From assembly GCA_024036415.1 (NCBI GenBank), contig JAMWET010003477.1:76001-140000 (forward strand): a stretch of DNA of 64,000 nt, given 5' to 3'. The translations under genes were made by a program, and so were the position numbers. This DNA is from Prochilodus magdalenae. Lineage: Eukaryota > Chordata > Actinopteri > Characiformes > Prochilodontidae. The notes under the pieces are model-generated. The model saw only the letters and a program-made list of their open reading frames with translations. It ran no database searches and was not told the DNA's origin. Below, one piece after another: positions 36,902 through 48,744 of the stretch; the first letter of the stretch is position 1, and each line of letters starts with the position of its first letter.

Positions 36902-37140
36902 CAGGGGTTGGACAATGAAACTAAAACACCTGTCATTTTAGTGTGAGAGGTCTCATGGCTAAATTGGACCAGCCTGGTGGCTTAAATGGCTTAAACTCCC
37001 TCTGACCACTGTGCAGGACTTGTATATGTCATTCCCAAGACGAACTGACGCTGTATTAGCCGCAAAAGGAGGCCCTACAGCATACTAATAAATGATTGTG
37101 GTCTAAAACCAGGTGTTTCAGTTTCATTGTCCAACCTCTG
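36902..37140 (+). mobile_element. Tc1-like deletion derivative, short form (239 bp)
   Basis: Bounded by CAGGGGTTGGACAATGAAAC and its inverted copy, with TA outside each end (the Tc1/mariner target duplication). Compared with the 531-533 bp forms at 43,316 and 63,295, a further internal block is missing, including the transposase fragment. The last 160 bp match those copies closely. It has no coding capacity. Confidence 0.85.
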
Positions 37141-37188
37141 TAGTGTACTAGGCAGGAGTTTAATACTGGGTCAAGCAGCCCATGTGCA

Positions 37189-37436
37189 TATTGTCGCTGT
37201 CCAAAGGAAAACATGCATCTCCAAAATTCCAACTTTACAGGAGAGGGCAAAAACCTAATTCTAAAGGAAGTCAATGGAACCAGACGTCTTTCCAAACAGT
37301 TTTGGGTCATTTCTGTTGGTCCATTCACCACAAAATTCCCATACAGTGTAAACAGCATCTGCTGTGTTCAAATGATGCATTAAAGTATAGATCAACAAAA
37401 ATGGAGATACATGTTTTTCTAAGGACAGTGACGATG
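37189..37436 (-). mobile_element. MITE family A, copy 3
   Basis: Ends ATATTGTCGCTGTCCAAAGG and GGACAGTGACGAT. The core (GTTTACACTTTGTGAG-like and GGTTCCATTGACTT) reads on the minus strand, so this copy is inverted relative to copy 1. Confidence 0.78.
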
Positions 37437-39762
37437 AAATACAGATAAACTAATAAATATGGGATCCAGCCATATCCATATTTCCCTGTTACACAATCAC
37501 AGTAATGCATGACGTCTCGTAGCCTACTGCATTAGTAACAACTACGGCTGTACCCGACTCAGAATTTTGTCAGTCGAATCGGATTCGCCCGTCCTGGTCG
37601 ACGATTTCACTATTCCTTCACGTTTTTTTCTCCATGTACATTATCTAGTACTCAGTAAATCAGTCTGCACACGGTTCAGATCTGATCTCCTCATTTAGAA
37701 AGTCAGCAGAGTCACAGAAATACACTTCTGAACTAAAAGAGGCGGGGCTTATGATGATCGATCTGAACTGGAGCCTTTAATTACAGGATACAGCGTCAGG
37801 CAGCAGCTCGTACTTATGCTAAACATTAGCACTTATAGCTTCTAGTCTTTTTAATCTCACTTCTAACAGCTTCTTCAGTAGGAGGACTCTTCACCTTTCA
37901 TCTCTCATAAATAATGAGCTGCTAAATAAAACCAGATTAGTCCATATTTAAATTATTTATAGATGAAAAGAAGAATGGTAAACCTGAAACTGTTTAATTA
38001 TATTACCCGAGCTGAAATCTTTATCTCTCGTTTATCGGCAGGCGTATAAAGTGACTGTACTTATCCTTAAATAAAGATAAGAATTTAGGGTCTAAAATAA
38101 CAAAATTATAATAAAACAAACGTCTTCGCTCCGTTTCCCCTTCACCGCAAACAGCCATCATATCTAAAACGAAAGTCAGCTCCCTCGTTTGGAGCAGTGT
38201 TGGGTGTCTGACTAAATGAAAAGCAGAATTGAGTTTAATTTGTTCAGATTCTCTTCTTCAAAACCTCCTCCAGACTTTCTCTGAGACATCGCTCCCCCCG
38301 TGTTTCTCAGCTTCACGGCTTCCTTAGCGGTGAACCGCCAGCGCACGTCGTCACGTGGATTAAATTTTTTAGCAAGGATACGTCACAGCCCAGCTAGAAC
38401 TTACATATATATTTATTATTCCCCTTTAATAATTATTAAAATGTCTTTTTACATTCTTAAAGTTCTTGTGCATTTTTGTAAGCTTTAGTCTGTTTAACAG
38501 GGGGAAAAAAAAGGTCACTGTTGTCAGTCGACTTGAAGGGTCTCTAGAAGTAACTACACGGTAATTACTATAACATATTCCACCACTTGTGTTCTGTGGT
38601 CTTGAGAATGTGTAGCAGAAGTACGAACTCGCATTGAAACCCTTAACGTTTAAGAGGTTAGAGAATAAATTCCTTATAGCATGTACAGATAACCCTGTGA
38701 GGCCCTCGGAGAGTTCCAGCCAGTGTAACAAAACATCCTGACCAGGACACACAGTGAAACCCCTGTCTACGTTTAGGTACAAAAAAAAAAGAGGCTGATT
38801 AACGTTGGTCTGTTTAACCCCAATGCACTCACACACGCATGGGTGGGGCGCTTGTAGGAAATCATGTGAAACGATGGGGTTCCGCAGTTTATTGATCTGT
38901 GAGGAAGCCACTTTAGGAGGAGTAAAAATGTTTATTATGAAAAGATGAGCTGTTTCTTTATGGAAGGTCATTTCCTCTCAGTGTACCGAGTGCGGTTACT
39001 CACGGTATAGAGCCTTACAGCTGTGTATGAGCAGTGTACACGGGTGTGGGGGGTGGGGTTGGGGGGGTGCGGGTCAATAAAGAGAGTTATTTATTGCACA
39101 TGAAGTGCACATACAGTCGTTCGTTCCTTTAAAGGCTGGAAATAACAATAAACGGTTAGGAATTCAGGAAGAGCTGAACTGAATAGGAAACCTCCAGCGG
39201 TAGAGTCATACTTGGGAGCGCCGGTCAAGCGACGTTTTGTTGGTTTTCTAAATGGAGATAAATGAACACGTCCTCTACAGAGAACCCAAGTACTGTATCT
39301 GCTGAATTGACCATAATCGTAAAAACATGTGTGTCCACTCTTTACCTTTATTTCAGCTTCCATTCTTTATAGGGGACTCAGTTTCAGTTTACACTAATGG
39401 CATTGAGCTGACACGCTTATCCAAAGCGACTTACAAATACAATCAAATCACTTTTATTGTCACACCACATTTTCACAGGTGTGAAGGTGAGTGATAAACA
39501 TAGGTGCAGAGTCCCTTACAGTACTTCAATACAAACATATACATTAGACAATAAATATATACAATACTAACCACTAAAATCTCTGTTTATACTAATATAC
39601 AGTTTATATAACAGTAATATAAAGTTATGACTAAAAACTATGATATATATAGATGTACACATTTCCATATAGCCCTATGGTAAGGCTGTGGTAGATGAGA
39701 GATGCAGGGTAGAATATTGATATATATACATATTTATATATAATAATTTTAATAATTTAATA

Positions 39763-40035
39763 GTTTAACCCCTTGTTGATCCCACAGTGGGGAAATTTTT
39801 CTCCGCATTTAACCCATCTGTGAAGTGAAACACCCACATACACACTCACTAGTGAACACACACACTAGGGGGCAGTGAGCACACTTACCCGGAGCGGTGG
39901 GCAGCCCTATCCACGGCGCCGGGGGAGCAGTTGGGGGTTAGGTGCCTTGCTCAAGGGCACCTCAGTCATTATTGTCAGATCAGGGAATCGAACCAGCGAC
40001 CCTCCGGTCACAAGGCCCTAACCTCCAGCCCACGA
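39763..40035 (-). repeat. tRNA-derived SINE, family 2 (reverse)
   Basis: Read in reverse: head GGGCTGGAGGTTAGGGCCTT, B-box-like GGTTCGATTCCC, then GAGGTGCCCTTGAGCAAGGC, CACTGCCCCC, and a 3' tail TTTCCCCACTGTGGGATCAA. The tail matches the LINE-type end at 33,826. The second copy is at 46,940. This family differs from family 1 in body and tail. Confidence 0.75.
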
Positions 40036-40042
40036 CTGTATG

Positions 40043-40152
<110 letters not shown>

Positions 40153-40196
40153 ACAGATATACAGTATGGATGGAGGATAACAGTAGGTCAGTCTAT

Positions 40197-40450
40197 ATAT
40201 CGTCGCTGTCCAAAGAAAAACAAGTATCTCCAAAATGGCAGCTTTACAGGAGAGGCCAAAAACCTCATTCAATTTTAATGTAAATCAATGGAACCAGATG
40301 TCCTTCCAAGCATTTCTGGGTCATTTCAGTTGGTCCATTCATCATGCAAATCTCACCAAGTGTAAATGGCAGCGGCTGTTTTCAAATGACGCATAAAAGT
40401 AAAAATGGACCAAAATGGAGATACATGTTTTTCATTGGACAGCGACGGTA
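40197..40450 (-). mobile_element. MITE family A, copy 4
   Basis: Both ends are well kept: ATATCGTCGCTGTCCAAAGA at the left and TTTTCATTGGACAGCGACGG at the right. The core reads on minus, the same orientation as copies 3 and 5. It is one of the cleanest copies for building a consensus. Confidence 0.82.
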
Positions 40451-40699
40451 TGGAAGTATTCTAATGTAAAGTGCAGAGTGATGATTGTCCATGGAGATCA
40501 CCATATAGATGATTTTGGTGAGATGTGCTGAACCAGGTCCATTTACCGATGCCTCAGCACTACTGTTCAGTAGCCTGATGACTCCGGGGAAGAATCTCGG
40601 AGACGGCTGGTTCTGGACTTCTGGTACTGGCTTCGGAATCTCCTTCCACTCTGCAGCTGTGAGAACTGACAGTGGCTTGGGTGGGTGGAGGCCACCCAA

Positions 40700-40865
40700 G
40701 TGTTAACTGTATTACAGCTAGGCCAATGTAGTGTTAGGAGACTTATCCAAGGACTTGATGTAGCACAGTAGTCACCCAGACCGGGAGCCTAAACCCAGTC
40801 TCTCACTTGTGGTGGTAGTTTATTGGCAGATGGTGGTGCTATCTGTTGTGCCACACCAACCACAC
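40700..40865 (-). repeat. tRNA-derived SINE, family 1 (reverse, decayed)
   Basis: Has GGCCAATGTAGTGTTAGGAG, AGTCACCCAGACCGGGAGCC (B-box region mutated) and GTGCCACACCAACCACACCA (head complement). The AGCGTCAGCTAA tail is missing, and several small deletions are visible against the copy at 20,278. Confidence 0.7.
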
Positions 40866-40904
40866 CATGGTTCTGCACATGCACCTCCAAAGTCTTAGAA
40901 GACG

Positions 40905-41110
40905 GTTGAGCATGGTTGAGATGTCTTCTCAGGTCGGAAGGATGGACAGAAGCAGCTGTGGATGTTTTCAGATCTGAAGCAAGAGTGGAGCTTGATGTTC
41001 TCCTCTCTGAAAGCGCTGATCGGGACAGTTTGGGTGGTCTACCAGGTCTTCCAGGTGGGGTTGTTAGGGGTCATATTGTTTTATTGATCATTTTTTGAAC
41101 TTTTCCAACA
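40905..41110 (+). repeat. Dispersed repeat B, copy 1
   Basis: Shares TGGATGTTTTCAGATCTGAA, a GATGTTCTCC motif with nearby AAAGC, and a following GGTCTACCAGGTC-type stretch with the segment at 53,110-53,345, in the same order. The one open frame does not match a known protein. It could be a decayed transposase or another dispersed repeat. Confidence 0.5.
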
Positions 41111-42170
41111 TCATAAACCACTGCCTTTATTTCCACCTACAGTAGTTATGCGCTGGTTAGCTTTGACATCATCTCTTTCTCATCACAAGGAGCGTGCTAG
41201 ACTGACATTTGAGTCGTTTTTAGACTTGGGGTTTATTCATAACTACAAGAGCATCAACCAGCGCAGTACTGACATGGTCCTGTTAAGGGGTCACATCAGA
41301 AAGCAGATTAGGAGTTTCAACCTGGGCCCCTGTTTGTAAATGAGACACGATACAGTCCAACCAATCAGCACAGGAATCATTTACTCTGACCAGCCTGTGT
41401 AATTCTAGCTGATAAAGTGAGGTCATGTAAAAATGAATAACAGCTGCATGTGACACATCAAACCACATAACCGTTGTGAGTAGACCTCAGGGCAGAGCAA
41501 TGTAGGATATGGGCCCTCTAAACAGCTACAACCGGCACGTTTCCGTGCTGCGTTTACCTGATTCTTGGCCCGTCCACATGGAAGTGATTAGTGGTCTCGT
41601 TAGCTAACGCGTGTTAAGTGCTATCACAATGACGTGCCTCCATAAAAAGCATGAGGTTTCGCTAAGTTAGGCCGAGACACTGGATAAGACACAGGGTAGA
41701 TACAGGATCATGCTACAGTGCCGAGCTCAACGTGCCTGTCTTCGGAACAAGGGCTAAGATAATACCACAGTGAGGAATTTTCAGCCACGGGACTGCTTTC
41801 AAACCGTGTTTGGAAAACTACCCTGCAACCCACATTCAAGGGTGAGGAAGATTTCTTATTCTAATGAAGTCTGAATATGGACTGTGCATGTGTATGGGAG
41901 GGAGGGAGGGAGGGAGGGAGCGAGAGAGACAGAGAGAGACCATAAAATCCCCAGACATCACGTGTTTGAAGCAATAAAACTCTCAATTAAACCCAATTAC
42001 AGCACTTTCAGTCTGCATATGCAATTTTTTGGGTGACTCACCACCATCGACACCCACGCTAGGTGATAGGGTCACAGATCTCCTGTAGCCATCCAAACGC
42101 TGGGCTCTGAAAAGCAAAGACAATACTTCTCAGTGTATGGCACTTAAGGGCACTTCAGCCCATGTCCTGC

Positions 42171-42428
42171 ATATGTCGTCACTGTCCAGAGAAGAACAAG
42201 TCCGTCCACAATGGCAACTTTACAGGAGAAGCCAAAAAGCACATTCAGTTTTAATGCAAGTCAATGGAACCAGACGTCTTTCCAAACACTTTTGGGCTGT
42301 TTCTGATGGTCCATTCATCATGAGATTTTCACACAGTGTAAACGGCAGCTGCTGTGTTCAAATGATGTATAAAAGCAAAAATGGACAAAATTGGAGACAC
42401 ATGTTTTTCATTGGACAGAGACAGAGAT
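42171..42428 (-). mobile_element. MITE family A, copy 5
   Basis: Left end ATATGTCGTCACTGTCCAGA and right end TTTTTCATTGGACAGAGACA; internal GGAACCAGACGTCTTTCC and AATGATGTATAAAAGC as in the other copies. The core orientation is minus. A plus-strand open frame of 137 codons crosses it but is unrelated to coding. Confidence 0.78.
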
Positions 42429-42540
42429 ATATTAGATTTCATTTATACATTTTTGTAGCAGAGAAATCAGAATATACACTCCACACTCCCACGGAAGTGT
42501 GGGTTTGCAATGCTGTTGGGAAGGGAGATAAAGGATACCA

Positions 42541-42900
42541 GGAACAATAAATGATACACCTCATTTAGACGGATATGGGTAATATTTATTCAGCTACATA
42601 TAGGATACATATAGGTGAACATGTGACCTGTGACAACAAACCATTCATCTCGGTGCTGACCACGGTGTCTCCACACAGATTCGTTGGGCGTCTCCACCAA
42701 GACCAAAGCGGGACTCGTCACTGAAGATGAGCCGCTGGCGTTCTGAGTCAGTCTGTGACAGTCTGGCACGACACCACTGCTGTCTATGGTGATGCTGATG
42801 TTGGGGCAGTCGTCACAGTCGTCTACCAATGGTGCTGGCCCTAACAGGATGAGTTACAGAGGGCACCACTGTTTCCTAAATGCCCGCCATTGTGGCTGTT
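42541..42900 (-). mobile_element. Decayed Tc1/mariner-type element (copy 2)
   Basis: The minus strand carries TCTTCAGTGACGAGTCCCGC, followed by codons of the kind FSDESRFxL, the region around the second catalytic Asp of Tc-type DDE transposases. The 3' tail block (AATATTTATTCAGCTACATA on plus) is the same as in the copy at 27,591. Frameshifts and lost segments make it non-functional. Confidence 0.55.
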
Positions 42901-43315
42901 GGGTCACTCTGCTCATGTCGGTTCTCTCTCTCCGTGGTTCATGTAGGTCTCCCAGAGACCTTTGTGTCATTGGCGCATGCCTTCTTCTATCCCCTCCCAC
43001 CAACAGCATGCTACAGTTATATCCGCATGACTGGTATGGCACGCAACACAAGGATAAGACCATCTACCAATATTCTGCTGTCTATTTTTGTCTCTCTGGA
43101 GCCACCGTGTCTGTCCAGAAGCTCGGGAACATCAACATGTAACGTTCTTAACAAAATGACCTGCAAGCCGTAGTCAAGCCACTCTCTGCTTTAGATGAAC
43201 CACAGCAACGTATTTGCAAAATATGCCTCTCCTACCACACATGCAAATCTTCCCAAGAACCCCGCCCCCAATGTGGGAGCTCTCCCAGGTGAGTAGCGGA
43301 TTGCTAGAATAGCGA

Positions 43316-43848
43316 CAGGGGTTGGACAATGAAACTGAAACACCTGTCATTTTAGTGTGGGAGGTCTCATGGCTAAATTGGACCAGCCTGGTGGCCAATC
43401 TTCATTAACTGCACATTGCACCAGTAAGAGCAGAGTGTGAAGGTTCAGTTAGCAGGTAAGAGCACAGTTCTGCTCAAAATACTGCAATGCACACAGCATT
43501 ATGGGTGACATACCAGAGTTCAAAAGAGGACACACTGTTGGTGCACGTCTTGCTGGCGCATCTGTGACCAAGACAGCAAGTCTTTGTGATGTATCAAGAG
43601 CCACGGTATCCAGGGTAATGCCAGCATACCACCAAGAAGGACGAACCTCCACCAGCATCACGTAGTGACCTGGCCACTATCCTGCAAGAAGAATGGCTTA
43701 AACTCCCTCTGACCACTGTGCAGGATGCAGTATAGGTCATTCCCAAGACCAACTGACGCTGTATTGGCCGCAAAAGGAGGCCCTACACCATACTAATAAA
43801 TGACTGTGGTCTAAAACCAGGTGTTTAAGTTTCATTGTCCAACCCCTG
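43316..43848 (+). mobile_element. Tc1-like deletion derivative with transposase N-terminus (533 bp)
   Basis: Ends CAGGGGTTGGACAATGAAAC and GTTTCATTGTCCAACCCCTG form inverted repeats. A 54-codon frame (43,501-43,665) reads MGDIPEFKRG ... GARLAGASVTKTASLCDVSR, then ATVSRV. This is the first helix-turn-helix of a Tc1-type transposase. It then stops where the rest of the gene, including the DDE catalytic domain, is deleted and the 3' end of the element resumes. TA follows the right end; the base pair before the left end is GA, so that side is changed or rearranged. Such an element can only move if a full-length relative supplies transposase. Confidence 0.88.
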
Positions 43849-43950
43849 TATATTCATATGCAAAAAATAATAATAATTGAATGACTTAGTGCACTATTTC
43901 TATTTATTTAATGAGATTAATATTTTGGGAACAATGAAAAACACAATACT

Positions 43951-44250
43951 GGCTGCCATGATGGCTTAGCAGGCCTGGGTTAGATTCCCTGGCTGAGAGC
44001 CCTGTGTCTGCATGGGCTTCCTCCCAGAGACATGCAGTCCGGCGGGCTGGAGGCTATCTGTGAATGTGCATGCCTGCATTTCTGTCCTGTAACTGACAGG
44101 CGACCTGTCCAGGGTCCAACAGCCCACCTCGTGCGACCCGGGAAGATGAATAGTTTAGATCAGTGTTTCGGAAGTCTGGTCCTGGAGGTGCCCTGCTCCC
44201 AACACACCTGATTGAACTTAGCAGCTCATTAATAAGCCCTTTCGGAGACA
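43951..44250 (+). mobile_element. Decayed SINE/LINE-type repeat
   Basis: GCTGCCATGATGGCTTAGCA, TGTGTCTGCATGGGCTTCCT and CTGACAGGCGACCTGTCCAG are landmarks of a very common fish dispersed repeat (head, 'CTGCGTGGGTTTCCTCC', 'GACTGGCGACCTGTCC'), here heavily mutated. The adjacent GGAAGTCTGGTCCTGGAGGT stretch near 44,170 looks like a second old repeat. Neither codes for protein. Confidence 0.45.
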
Positions 44251-45184
44251 AAGCAGGGAGTCCGTTACAGTGTGCCGGGCTGGGTGCCGGCCTGGGTGCC
44301 TCTAGGACTAGAGTGGAGAAACGCCGGATGGATGAAATGCCTTTCCAAAAGCTGTCAAGCCTTAAACACTCCTAACTTCAACTTGAATGGGCAGCGCCAG
44401 GCTGACGAGAGAGATTTGTGTGAGCGCATGGACAACAAACACGCCATCATATGGAGTTTAGCTTCCGTATACGGATTGCCCAGACTTAACAGTGTTCCCA
44501 GACGACATCAGACTGCTTTATTAAAAAGGCTGATATGAGCCCTTTAAAAAGCGAAGAGAGAACTGGTCACGGCGGGCCAAGAGTGGTTTCATAACCGCAT
44601 TATAAAGTAGATTTGCGTGGGCTATTTCAAGCAGATCACATGGTCCATTGGGTTCTGATCAAGGAGAACAAAACTCAACTGCACCAAAGGACCCGTAAGG
44701 CCTCCGCTCACCTCCCCTGACCTCGGCCCGTGGAGCGAAGCTGGCGGTTACACTTGTACATCTACTTTTGTCTAGTGTTACATATGTCTGTGGCACATTG
44801 GGCCGTTTGGTTAGCGTCAGAGTCATTGCTCCAGATTACATGTGTCACCTAATCCTTACTTTCAAGCCCAGTGCACCGCGGGAAAGGTTTCGCAAGCCCG
44901 GCCTGTTGAGTGACTTGCTTTTGACTAATGAGGTTTCAGGCAGCGTTCTGAAGGGCTCCTATTCTACTGTTCTACTTTTAAACCGTGCTGAGCTTTTGTG
45001 TAGCAGGACTGCCTAAAATGCTCATCACTACACCGACTTTCCAATCTCTCTCTTTTTCCTTAGCGTTAAACAAGCTGTTTGGGTTACCGTGCCGACCGCT
45101 TCCTTAGGTACACCTCCTTGTATCTACACACACTGTCCATTTAACCAGCTCCACTTACCATATAGGCACATGTTGTATTTCTAT

Positions 45185-45444
45185 AGTTACAGACTGGACT
45201 CCATCCGAGTCTCTGTTAAACGTGTTCATTCCCTTTCACCCTGTTCTTCAAAGGTCAGGACCCCCACAGGACCACCACAGAGCAGGAAATTATTTGGGTG
45301 ACGGGTCATCCTCAGGCCTGCGGTGACCCTAACATGGACAAGGACATGCACTGGTACTAGTAGCAGTTCTGCTGGAGTGTTTAAACACTGTGTCCACTCA
45401 CTGTCCACTCTATTAGACACTCCTACCTTGCTGCTCCACCTTGA
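45185..45444 (+). mobile_element. DNA transposon family C (GTCAGGACCCCCACAGG), fragment 1
   Basis: Contains GTCAGGACCCCCACAGGACC, AACACTGTGTCCACTCACTG and CTATTAGACACTCCTACCTT, in the order seen in the fuller copy at 53,765-54,432. It is cut off by the GACA microsatellite at its right edge. Confidence 0.65.
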
Positions 45445-45486
45445 CAGGCAGACATATAGAGACAGACAGACAGACAGAGACAGACA

Positions 45487-45520
<34 letters not shown>

Positions 45521-46060
45521 TAGACAGACAGACAGAGACAGACAGACAGGCAGAGACAGACAGAAAGAGACAGACAGAGACAGGCAGAGACAGACAGACA
45601 GACAGAGACAGACAGACAGACAGAGACAGACAGACAGGCAGAGACAGACAGAGACAGGCAGAGACAGACAGACAGGCAGAGACAGACAGACAGACAGAGA
45701 CAGAGACAGAGACAGACAGAGACAGAGACAGACAGACACAGACAGACAGAGACAGACAGACAGACAGAGACAGACAGAGACAGAGACAGACAGACAGACA
45801 GACAGAGACAGAGACAGACAGACAGAGACAGACAGACAGAGACAGAGACAGACAGACAGACAGACAGAGACAGACAGACAGACAGAGACAGACAGAGACA
45901 GAGACAGAGACAGACAGACAGAGACAGACAGACAGAGACAGACAGAGACAGACAGAGACAGAGACAGACAGAGACAGACAGACAGAGACAGACAGAGACA
46001 GACAGAGACAGAGACAGACAGAGACAGACAGAGACAGAGACAGAGACAGACAGACAGATA
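45445..46060 (+). repeat. GACA/CAGA microsatellite array, about 0.6 kb
   Basis: GACAGACA and GAGACAGACA units alternate in irregular order, with an early (GGCA)n block near 45,489-45,520. It is nearly stop-free on several frames, giving long DRQT or LSVCLSV translations that are not proteins. It grows directly out of the DNA-transposon fragment to its left. Confidence 0.97.
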
Positions 46061-46939
46061 GACATATTTCCTATTACTGATGTAAAAAGGATCACAAATG
46101 AATCTCAGTTATGATAAACTGGAAGTTATGAATATTGTGAGAGCGACCCCCGCTGATTATTTGGTGTCGCTGCTCCTCAGTTTCAGTTTCCATATACCCA
46201 AAGCCCATTAGCCGCATGCTAACGTTATTCCTCATAATAAAAAGCCAAACGTTCAGAAAGTATTCAGCGTGGGTTCCTTTTCTGCTGCTTGTCAGCATTC
46301 TCCTGTCCCCGCTCCCCTCCACCACCAGTTATCCAGGGAGTAGGCTTCGGCCCTGTCGTCCATATCCGGCAGAATCAGCAAGGGCCTTTGAGACCTGGGC
46401 CTAGGACGGGGCCTACGCCAAAGACTCTGTATTCCTTAAGAATTGTTGAACTTGTTCACCTTATTGAGGATTACATTTTCCCATGTTCCACCACTTTGGC
46501 CTTTTTAAGCGCTCTGGGCGGAACTATAATGGCTTCTGTCCTGGATCCAGTCCTAGCTAACATTGCAGCGGTAACTGAACAGATAAGCTTTCAGAGTTAG
46601 AACGTTTCTATAATGCAGTCCCAGATATGTGAGTGAGTTGGTTCTTGTGACAGTAGAGAAACACTGAATATTAAAATGGGTTGTTCTGGCATTTATTTCC
46701 CATATATGGACTGAATGGAGTGAGGAACGAGGAGTACGTGTTTATAGTTTAACAGGGTTTCAGCATTTCGAAAATAAAACCTCAAGAAATTTGGTTTTCC
46801 ATAAAATGGGCCCTTTAAGTGCATTTAAAAAAAATGTATTTAATATTAGTACTTAAGAAAAATGAATGAATACATTTTATATATGTGTTATTTTGGAATG
46901 TAAGTGCATTAAAATCATAATTAATTAAGGATTGTGTAT

Positions 46940-47135
46940 TTACTGTGTTTCTGGGTGCTGGTCCTGGAACAGCAGAGTAAGCTACAGATTTAAACAGTTG
47001 TGGGCTGGAGGTTTGGGAACCAGCCTTTTGACCGGAGGGTTGCCGGTTAGTTTCACTGAACTGACAGTAACGACCGAGGTGCCCTCGGGCAAGGCACCTA
47101 ACCCCCAACTGGTTAGGACTGCCCACTGCTCCAGG
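46940..47135 (+). repeat. tRNA-derived SINE, family 2
   Basis: Contains GGGCTGGAGGTTTGGGAACC, GACCGGAGGGTTGCCGGTTA, GAGGTGCCCTCGGGCAAGGC and CCCCAACTGGTTAGGACTGC in the same order as the minus-strand copy at 39,763-40,035. The 3' tail is lost. Confidence 0.65.
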
Positions 47136-47144
47136 CAAGTACTC

Positions 47145-47420
47145 TCTTCTCAGTATGGTGATGCTAAGGCAACATGCTGGATCCTAATGGTGTCCTGTGA
47201 TAATCCATCCCATGCAGCTTGAGTACTCTCACTCAGGTCCTGCAGATTTTGCGGTAGGGGTGGAGGTAGAGGCCCGTCCACGGACGATTCTGAGTCTCTC
47301 CATGACGGTCTGGCATGACTCCATAGCAGTCTTTGGTGACATTGACGTGGTGTTAAGGGCAGTTACCATCATGGTACGACGTTAAGGCCCATCCTGGCTT
47401 GCGTCACATGCACGGCCAAG
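47145..47420 (-). mobile_element. Decayed Tc1/mariner-type element (copy 3)
   Basis: TAATGGTGTCCTGTGATAAT then CCATCCCATGCAGCTTGAGT is the complement of the GGGATGGATTATCACAGGAC block seen at 27,591, 48,421 and 50,905. The remaining 200 bp include GTCTGGCATGACTCCATAGC, similar to part of 42,541-42,900. Non-functional. Confidence 0.5.
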
Positions 47421-48420
47421 TGTGACAAAGGCCATCACTCACATGCCTCATGATGTCAAACCATCCCACCAAGTTTCATTCCAGTCGGTTGATTCCTTCT
47501 GGGTGCAGCTCATACCATACATGAATTATTAATATTCTATGATGTTCTATAACTCCTGCTTCTGATGTACTGAAACGCTCTTCTTCTTCTCCAGGACAGA
47601 AGCTGCGGTGCTGGATGTTGAAGATATCCCTTTCCTTCACTAACCCTGCATGTTTTTTGTCTTCGCTCTGTCTGAAATCAGTTCAATTCCCAAGCCCCAG
47701 CTCCCACTCCATATTCCCACAGGCCAGTGGATACAAATCACCCAAATGAGACAACAAAATCGGAGATGAAAAGACCCTCGAGCAACTATAAATCATAAAC
47801 GTGATCTCGGATTACCTTGAATCCGCAGTAGCTGCGCGATGACGCCAGCCGGCCCTCGGCCAATAACAAGTCAAAAGGATACAGACGTCAAACGGCACCA
47901 CATTCGCCGTGTGCCTTTAAGAGGAGTCGGCGGTTTGAGTCCTACTGTAGCCTTAGTGCGGACCACCTAACGTTTAACCCATCAGCACACAAAGGCGTCG
48001 CGACGAGCCCGCCAAACATGTTGCGGATGCACAGCACAGAGTGGGGAGCCAAAACCCAGTCTCAGCATTACATACATATGTACATATGCAAAAGTTTTGG
48101 CACCCCTGAGCATGTTTTTTTTTTTTTTTTGCAAGTATGGAAATAACTTTACACACTTCTACACGGTATAGTGCACAGTTATGGTTTATATAGCACACTG
48201 GGTTTATTAAACTTAGCTAGTGACATAAAACTATGCACTACATACTTGTGTGTTCCTAGTAGAGCACGTGTTAACTCAGGTCCACCACCAAATTCATGGG
48301 ATCATGGGACTAGTATACTAAAAGTGTAGTTGCACGAATATGGCTGCACCCAGAAGGAGTCAACCGGCAGGAATGAAACTTGGTGCGTAGGTTTGGCATT
48401 GCGAGACCTGCGAATGATTC

Positions 48421-48720
48421 ATGTCCCACTTGAGTCTTGACCAACAGGATCTGTGTGAGCCTATTCAAGCTGGCTGGGATGGATTATCACAGGACACCAT
48501 TAGGAACCTCAACAGCTCCATACCGAGGTTGACTGCACGATGCGTTAGCAAACATGGTGGCGCGATGGCGTACCGAGAGACTACTTCTGTATGTGTAGCT
48601 CAATAAATATTGATCATATCAGTCTAAATTTATCATCAGTTATTGATCCTGGTCACCTTTATCTTCCTTCCCAACAGCACCGCAAACCGACACCTCCATC
48701 TTGGTGCAGCTGTTCTTTTG
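48421..48720 (+). mobile_element. Decayed Tc1/mariner-type element (copy 4)
   Basis: The plus frame reads AGWDGLSQDTIRNLNSSI, then CVSKHGG; this resembles the C-terminal end of Tc-type transposases (WxxxxxxTIRxL...xxxGG). The shared 3' block TGTAGCTCAATAAATATTGA ... TTATTGATCCTGGTCACC follows. The start of the gene is missing. Confidence 0.6.
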
Positions 48721-48744
48721 GTGATGAGGTTGGGAAGCAGAGTT

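Noticed and set aside
45226..46095. 289-codon minus-strand frame (Leu/Ser/Val/Cys) and the plus-strand DRQT frame
   Set aside because: Both come from the GACA array.
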